Part shown: positions 36,559-40,491 of the stretch, one piece after another
How the letters are laid out: every line of letters begins with the position of its first letter
Position numbering within the stretch: position 1 is the stretch's first letter
Assembly (NCBI RefSeq): GCF_003333305.1
Contig: NZ_QOLD01000018.1
Span: 1 to 40,491, forward strand
DNA length: 40,491 bases
Direction: 5' to 3'
From: Candidatus Colwellia aromaticivorans
GTDB lineage: Bacteria; Pseudomonadota; Gammaproteobacteria; Enterobacterales; Alteromonadaceae
Notes under the pieces: generated by a model
The model's input: only the letters and a program-made list of their open reading frames with translations
What the model was told of the DNA's origin: nothing
Database searches by the model: none
Translations under genes and position numbers: made by a program

Positions 36559-37109
36559 ACATTCTCTCCCGCATTTTGGCTAAGCCCATTTAAAATACTG
36601 ACAACAGACTCATTAGTAAGCGAATGATAGTGCTGGCCATTAATCATCATTGCCGGTGATTTATCACAGCTGCCTAAACAAACATTGGACAGCAGGGTAA
36701 ATTCACCGTCAGGAGTAGTTTGGCCATAACCAATGCCGAGATAGGTTTGAATAACTTTTAGAATTTCATCATAACCGGTTAAATGGCAGCTAATACTGTC
36801 GCAAAGATGAATGACGTAATGTCCGACTTTTTGTCGGTAAATAAGGTTATAAAAAGTCGCTACGCCTTCTAACTGTGCACTCGATATTTGCAAACATTGA
36901 GCAATGGCAATTAAGCTATTATCGCTGATCCAGCCTCGATGTTTTTGCACTACTTTAAGCGCTTCAATTCCTGCGGCTTCGCGTGTTTCCATAATAGACA
37001 CTTCATGTTCAATAACAGATAATTCTTCCGAGCTAAGATACTGACGAAAATCGATTTCTTCATCAGTGATCATCATGCTAGGTATAATTTCAGTGTTATT
37101 GTTATTCAT
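36555..37109 (-). CDS. nuoE: NADH-quinone oxidoreductase subunit E (2Fe-2S)
   Basis: NuoE is a thioredoxin-like 2Fe-2S subunit (cluster N1a) next to NuoF. The 184-aa chain has the C-x4-C and C-x3-C ligand pairs in HLCDSISCHLTG and NVCLGSCDKSPAMMING, plus EGVATFYNLIYRQKVG before them. The N-terminal 25 residues are variable and acidic. It lies 60 bases after nuoCD; that gap contains a perfect 11-bp tandem duplication (CTTAATTTATG, 37121-37142). Confidence 0.95.
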   Translation of the reverse strand: MNNNNTEIIPSMMITDEEIDFRQYLSSEELSVIEHEVSIMETREAAGIEALKVVQKHRGWISDNSLIAIAQCLQISSAQLEGVATFYNLIYRQKVGHYVIHLCDSISCHLTGYDEILKVIQTYLGIGYGQTTPDGEFTLLSNVCLGSCDKSPAMMINGQHYHSLTNESVVSILNGLSQNAGENV

Positions 37110-37169
37110 AAATGCCTAACCTTAATTTATGCTTAATTTATGTTTAACTTGCTTTTCGCAACTGACTTT

Positions 37170-38993
37170 TTATCTATCTACATCTGCCATAACGTAATCA
37201 ATACTGCCAAGCGTAGCGATTAAATCTGCCACCATTTGCCCTTTTGAAATTAACGGTAGCATTTGTAAATGAGCAAAACTTGGCGTACGAATTCTAGTGC
37301 GATAACTCATGGTGCTACCATCACTAATCAGGTGATAACCCATAATGCCTTTAGTGGCTTCAACAAACATTGATACCTCACCCACAGGAATAACCGGCCC
37401 CCAAGTAACATTGACAAAATGAGGAATTAAAGTGTCAATATCTTGCATAGTGCGTGCTTTATCTGGTGGCGTAGTTTGTGGATGTTCTGCTTTGTATGGC
37501 CCAGCAGGCATATTATTTAAACATTGTTCAATAATACGAATGCTTTGGCGCATTTCTTCCACGCGCACTTTACATCGGTCATAACAATCACCTTTATGAC
37601 CCAGTGGCACTTCAAAATCGAATTGATCATAACCGCCATACGGTCGTTGTTTACGTAAATCCCACGCATAACCTGTGGCGCGCAAACCGGGCCCAGTAAC
37701 CCCCCATTCCAACGCTTCTTTACTGGAGTAAGCCCCAATATCAACGGTACGTCTTTTCAATAAAGCATTTTGCATCACCATTTTTTCATATTCATCAAGA
37801 CGCTTTGGCAAGTAGTCAACATAATCACGTACCAACTTATCCCAACCTTGAGGTAAGTCTTGCGCAACACCACCAATTCGAAACCAGCTAGGGTGCATAC
37901 GAGCGCCAGTAAAGGCTTCAATAATGCCAAAGAGTTTTTCACGGTCAATAAACATATAAAAAATAGGTGACAGCGCGCCAATATCTTGTGCAAAAGTACC
38001 GTAAAACAGTAAATGGGATAAAATACGAAACATTTCTGCGGTCATAATTCGAATGACTTTGGCTCTGTCTGGTACTGTTATGCCTGCCAATTTCTCAACT
38101 GCCATCACATAAGGGAAGTTATTCATTACGCCACCGAGATAATCAATTCTATCGGTATAAGGAATATAGCTATGCCAAGATTGACGCTCGCCCATTTTTT
38201 CTGCGCCGCGATGGTGATAACCAATATCAGGCACACAATCGACAATTTCTTCACCGTCCATTTGCAACACAATTCGAAATGCACCGTGAACACTGGGGTG
38301 ATTGGGCCCAAGGTTTAAAAACATAAAGTCGTTATCTTCGCCATTAACACCACTTTGACGTTTCATGCCCCATGCTTGCGGGTCGAATTTTAATGCTTGT
38401 TGCTCTTTATCTTGTACATCTGGCGGTAACGTAAAGGGTGCCATTTCTGTAGCGCGCGCCGGATGGGTTTTTAATAACGGGTGTCCTTGCCAAGTGTTTG
38501 GCATTAAAATACGGCAAAGGTAGGGATGACCTATAAAATTGATGCCAAACATATCCCAAACTTCACGTTCATACCAATTCGCATTGAGCCAAATACGACT
38601 AATACTATCAATATTTTTATCATGGCGCGCCAGTGCTACTTTTAAGCGAATATCTTGATTTCGTTGATGAGAACGTAAGTGATAGCTAACCGTAAAATCG
38701 CCAACATAATCAGCTTTGTGCTGACGCTCAGTTTCATCAATGGCACTTAAATCAAAACACATATCGAAAGGTTTAGATAAATTATTTTTTAACGTGTCCA
38801 TCAACTTGTAAATATTCGATTTATCAAGCCAAAAGCTAGGAATGTCATCAACAATATTTTCAACTGCGGTAACTGGGGTTAATTTTACTTCTGGCACAAG
38901 CGTGGTAATTTCATCAAATATGCTAATAACATTGGCTTGCTGCCAATCCTTACTGGCAGTTAAGTCAATGGAATCAACTGCATTAGCTATCAT
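37170..38993 (-). CDS. nuoC: NADH-quinone oxidoreductase fused subunits C/D
   Basis: This fusion joins the 30-kDa subunit (NuoC, about residues 1-190, with [18 protein letters not shown] and RILMP) to the 49-kDa subunit (NuoD, with [32 protein letters not shown] and a C-terminal [13 protein letters not shown]). NuoD lines the quinone cavity. The fusion is normal in E. coli-type operons. The frame extends to a TTG at 39020, but the ATG at 38993 has GGGGGA six bases upstream and begins MIANAVDS, so it is chosen, giving 607 aa. The start region overlaps the end of a small frame coming from nuoB. Confidence 0.95.
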   Translation of the reverse strand: MIANAVDSIDLTASKDWQQANVISIFDEITTLVPEVKLTPVTAVENIVDDIPSFWLDKSNIYKLMDTLKNNLSKPFDMCFDLSAIDETERQHKADYVGDFTVSYHLRSHQRNQDIRLKVALARHDKNIDSISRIWLNANWYEREVWDMFGINFIGHPYLCRILMPNTWQGHPLLKTHPARATEMAPFTLPPDVQDKEQQALKFDPQAWGMKRQSGVNGEDNDFMFLNLGPNHPSVHGAFRIVLQMDGEEIVDCVPDIGYHHRGAEKMGERQSWHSYIPYTDRIDYLGGVMNNFPYVMAVEKLAGITVPDRAKVIRIMTAEMFRILSHLLFYGTFAQDIGALSPIFYMFIDREKLFGIIEAFTGARMHPSWFRIGGVAQDLPQGWDKLVRDYVDYLPKRLDEYEKMVMQNALLKRRTVDIGAYSSKEALEWGVTGPGLRATGYAWDLRKQRPYGGYDQFDFEVPLGHKGDCYDRCKVRVEEMRQSIRIIEQCLNNMPAGPYKAEHPQTTPPDKARTMQDIDTLIPHFVNVTWGPVIPVGEVSMFVEATKGIMGYHLISDGSTMSYRTRIRTPSFAHLQMLPLISKGQMVADLIATLGSIDYVMADVDR

Positions 38994-39093
38994 TACATCC
39001 CCCAATGCTAACAGCCGCAATTAATACCCCTATTAAGCCCTTCATTAATTTATCTATTAACCTTTCCATTAATCTATTCATTAAGCTTTCCAT
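38983..39093 (-). CDS. candidate small protein of 36 aa between nuoB and nuoCD, built on a 12-bp repeat
   Basis: An unbroken frame starts with an ATG that shares TAATG with the nuoB stop and ends at TAA 38983-38985, 8 bases inside the nuoCD start. It begins [19 protein letters not shown], then [13 protein letters not shown], and finishes CNDS. Leu recurs at 4, 8, 12, 16, 20 and 24, preceded or followed by Met/Ile, so a strongly amphipathic helix leading into a hydrophobic segment is predicted. The ending before Cys is loosely lipobox-like. The same TAATG coupling joins nuoA to nuoB and nuoL to nuoM. No homologue is known to me. It may be a real small protein, a ribosome hand-over device, or chance from slippage. 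Confidence 0.4.
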   Translation of the reverse strand: MESLMNRLMERLIDKLMKGLIGVLIAAVSIGGCNDS

Positions 39094-39103
39094 TAAGATA
39101 AGT
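39020..39103 (-). repeat. seven-unit 12-bp degenerate tandem repeat at the nuoB/nuoCD junction
   Basis: On the plus strand seven consecutive 12-base units each begin ATTAA, for example ATTAACCTTTCC (39056-39067) and ATTAAGCTTTCC (39080-39091). The period is exact from 39020 to 39103, and the last unit includes the nuoB stop. Four units carry TAATG on the coding strand. Confidence 0.85.
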
Positions 39104-39731
39104 CCGGTGAATCTAGATTAGTGACCTGTATTCGACTTTCATGCTTAATATCTCGAAGTGAGGGTTTGGCAATTTGTGATACTGACTGCTCACCCACTAC
39201 CCAACTTAGCGGCCTAGGTTGATGCTGAATTTGATTTTGTAATAAAAGTAAACCTTCTAGTAAGGCTTCTGGACGAGGAGGACAACCTGGAACATAAACA
39301 TCAACAGGAATAAATTTATCAACCCCCTGCACTACCGAATAAATATCGTACATGCCGCCAGAGTTAGCACAAGAACCCATAGAAATTATCCAACGTGGCT
39401 CTAATAATTGCTCGTATAAATGTTGAATAACCGGTGCCATTTTACGAAAACAAGTGCCTGAAATCACCATTAAATCAGCTTGTCTTGGCGTAGCACGAAT
39501 TACCTCTGCTCCAAAACGGGCAATGTCATGGCGAGAGGTAAAACTAGTTGCCATTTCCACATAACAACAACTTAGTCCAAAGTTAAACGGCCAAATAGAG
39601 TTTTTTCGCCCCCAATTAATCATGTCATCAAGCCTAGCCATGAAGACACTACGTTGTAGCTCCTCCTCGGTTACCGAACTAGCTTGGCTCATTTGTTCAT
39701 CAAGCTTAGCTTTTGTTAACGACCATTCCAT
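39093..39731 (-). CDS. nuoB: NADH-quinone oxidoreductase subunit B (cluster N2)
   Basis: NuoB holds cluster N2, which delivers electrons to quinone. The 212-aa chain has the tandem cysteines C55-C56 in [31 protein letters not shown] and [15 protein letters not shown], the complete ligand set. Its start shares TAATG with the nuoA stop. The C-terminal 35 residues are a variable hydrophilic tail. The stop codon lies in the last unit of a 12-bp tandem array. Confidence 0.97.
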   Translation of the reverse strand: MEWSLTKAKLDEQMSQASSVTEEELQRSVFMARLDDMINWGRKNSIWPFNFGLSCCYVEMATSFTSRHDIARFGAEVIRATPRQADLMVISGTCFRKMAPVIQHLYEQLLEPRWIISMGSCANSGGMYDIYSVVQGVDKFIPVDVYVPGCPPRPEALLEGLLLLQNQIQHQPRPLSWVVGEQSVSQIAKPSLRDIKHESRIQVTNLDSPDLS

Positions 39732-40159
39732 TAAAATCGCTCCTTATTACTGATATTGAGCTGTTGAACACGAAGTGGTTGATGGCGTTTATTAAGTTCT
39801 AATGCACCTATTCTAATGAGGTAAACTAAAGCGGCCAATAACACTAAAATAAAAATGCTCGCCTCAATAAATCCTAACCAACCCACTTCATCGAAGGCAA
39901 TAACCCAAGCAAAAAGAAAGATTGTTTCTAGATCGAAAATGACAAAGAAAATAGCGTACAAAAAGAAGTGATTACCAAAGCGAGTTTTATTGTTATCAAT
40001 AGAAACTATGCCTGATTCATAAGGCGTATTTTTAGCACGGGAGGCAGTTTTCGGTCCTAAGAAATAAGACAAAACCATCATGAAAATTAGCATCGCGACG
40101 AGAATGATAAAATACGCCGCTATTGGCCAAATTTCATTAACTTGACTAGTTAATTCCAC
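39731..40159 (-). CDS. nuoA: NADH-quinone oxidoreductase subunit A
   Basis: NuoA is a three-helix membrane subunit at the joint of complex I. The 142-aa chain has a first helix at about 12-34, the loop [16 protein letters not shown], helices at about 64-90 and 93-115, and [20 protein letters not shown] with the conserved Asp-Leu-Glu. It is the first gene of the operon, with GGGGGC about 4 bases before its ATG. A TATAAT box lies about 108 bases upstream. Confidence 0.95.
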   Translation of the reverse strand: MELTSQVNEIWPIAAYFIILVAMLIFMMVLSYFLGPKTASRAKNTPYESGIVSIDNNKTRFGNHFFLYAIFFVIFDLETIFLFAWVIAFDEVGWLGFIEASIFILVLLAALVYLIRIGALELNKRHQPLRVQQLNISNKERF

Positions 40160-40266
40160 TACGCCCCCAATTCCTATGTTTATTGTTATTATTTATAAAC
40201 AACTAGGATAAATATTATTTTTATTGGTTTATTTTTAAGACAACTAGCGAACTGCCAAACTGTTGC

Positions 40267-40272
40267 ATTATA
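40267..40272 (-). promoter_or_regulatory. possible -10 box of the nuo operon
   Basis: A perfect TATAAT is read on the minus strand, followed by GCAACAG. The best-spaced -35 (TTTTTG, 16 bases upstream) is weak, which would fit control by an activator at the neighbouring inverted repeat. No other credible promoter is seen before nuoA. Confidence 0.35.
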
Positions 40273-40368
40273 ACTATTAATTTTTCAGCAAAAAAATTGT
40301 CTACAAAATAAGCATAGTAGACATTTATTAAATAAAAAGTAGAAAGTGAGTTTTTTATTTGCGTCGAA

Positions 40369-40446
40369 TTGACTCACATTAAATGTAACCCTAGCTGTTT
40401 CAAGGTCAGTCCTAAAAACTATCGTTGACTCATAATTAATGTAACC
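40369..40446 (+). repeat. pair of 22-bp direct repeats before the divergent gene
   Basis: TTGACTCACATTAAATGTAA plus CC (40369-40390) and TTGACTCATAATTAATGTAA plus CC (40425-40446) agree at 19 of 22 positions, with starts 56 bases apart. They lie just upstream of the plus-strand gene and may be binding sites for a regulator, a duplicated promoter, or part of an insertion-sequence end. Confidence 0.7.
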
Positions 40447-40466
40447 GAACTTTCGGGAGCTGCAAT

Positions 40467-40491
40467 ATGAGTCTAAGTGAACGCAAAAGCT
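40467..40491 (+). CDS. partial CDS at the window edge (first 8 codons)
   Basis: An ATG preceded by GGGAG with 7 bases spacing opens a frame reading MSLSERKS and runs off the window. The ribosome site is strong, so a real gene is likely. Eight residues are too few to identify it; a transposase or a regulator are both possible. It is divergent from nuoA. Confidence 0.45.

Larger units (their letters stand above)
40160..40466. promoter_or_regulatory. divergent upstream region of the nuo operon
   Basis: This 307-bp AT-rich gap lies between nuoA and a plus-strand gene starting at 40467. It holds TATAAT on the minus strand (40267-40272), a perfect 7-bp inverted repeat TGTCTAC/GTAGACA (40298-40304 and 40317-40323) about 25 bases upstream of it, and a 22-bp direct repeat pair (40369 and 40425) near the divergent gene. 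Confidence 0.5.

Noticed and set aside
1..40491. CRISPR arrays, tRNA or rRNA genes
   Set aside because: No regularly spaced repeat-spacer pattern and no recognisable tRNA or rRNA sequence was seen on either strand.

Overview
The window looks like the chromosome of an AT-rich marine gammaproteobacterium, most likely Colwelliaceae (Colwellia/Thalassotalea type). This rests on the divergent ccmABCDE and ccmFGHI blocks, a fused nuoCD gene, a small protein resembling the TIGR02922 family of Colwellia/Shewanella, and the overall protein style. It is inferred from reading alone; no search was run.

Left third (1 to about 14,070): accessory DNA. It opens with the last 34 codons of an IS66-type transposase. 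Next come a divergent pair (an unrecognised 241-aa protein and a 485-aa protein with a PD-(D/E)XK/VRR-NUC-like nuclease end) and a 1,200-aa P-loop NTPase with a nuclease-like N-terminus and a long helical C-terminus, built like STAND/Avs-type defence ATPases. These cargo genes are bracketed by two pairs of dispersed repeats (143/2819 and 2679/6841). A four-gene operon follows on the minus strand, with 1 to 10 base gaps: a tyrosine recombinase, a degenerate recombinase-fold protein, a very large tyrosine recombinase with a Cys-rich tail, and a small Lys-rich protein. Order, sizes and motifs match intA-tfp-intB-srap, the core of strand-biased circularizing integrative elements (SEs, prototype Tn6283). 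The left part therefore reads as an SE, or its remains, carrying candidate anti-phage cargo and inserted downstream of hemH.

Middle (14,075 to 24,470): core genome. hemH (ferrochelatase) is followed by the complete cytochrome c maturation System I as two divergent operons, ccmFGHI on minus and ccmABCDE on plus, sharing a 217-bp control region. ccmE and folD converge on a bidirectional hairpin terminator. A 72-aa TIGR02922-like protein precedes folD. Haem synthesis and haem attachment thus sit side by side.

Right (24,689 to 40,159): a complete 13-gene nuoABCDEFGHIJKLMN operon (C and D fused) for proton-pumping NADH:quinone oxidoreductase, on minus with almost every junction overlapping. The one loose junction, nuoB to nuoCD, contains a 12-bp tandem repeat array that is itself an unbroken 36-codon reading frame, coupled to nuoB by TAATG and running into the nuoCD start: a candidate hidden small gene. 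The window ends at the first 25 bases of a plus-strand gene divergent from nuoA.

The most interesting parts are the SE module with its defence-like cargo and the small repeat-derived ORF inside nuo.
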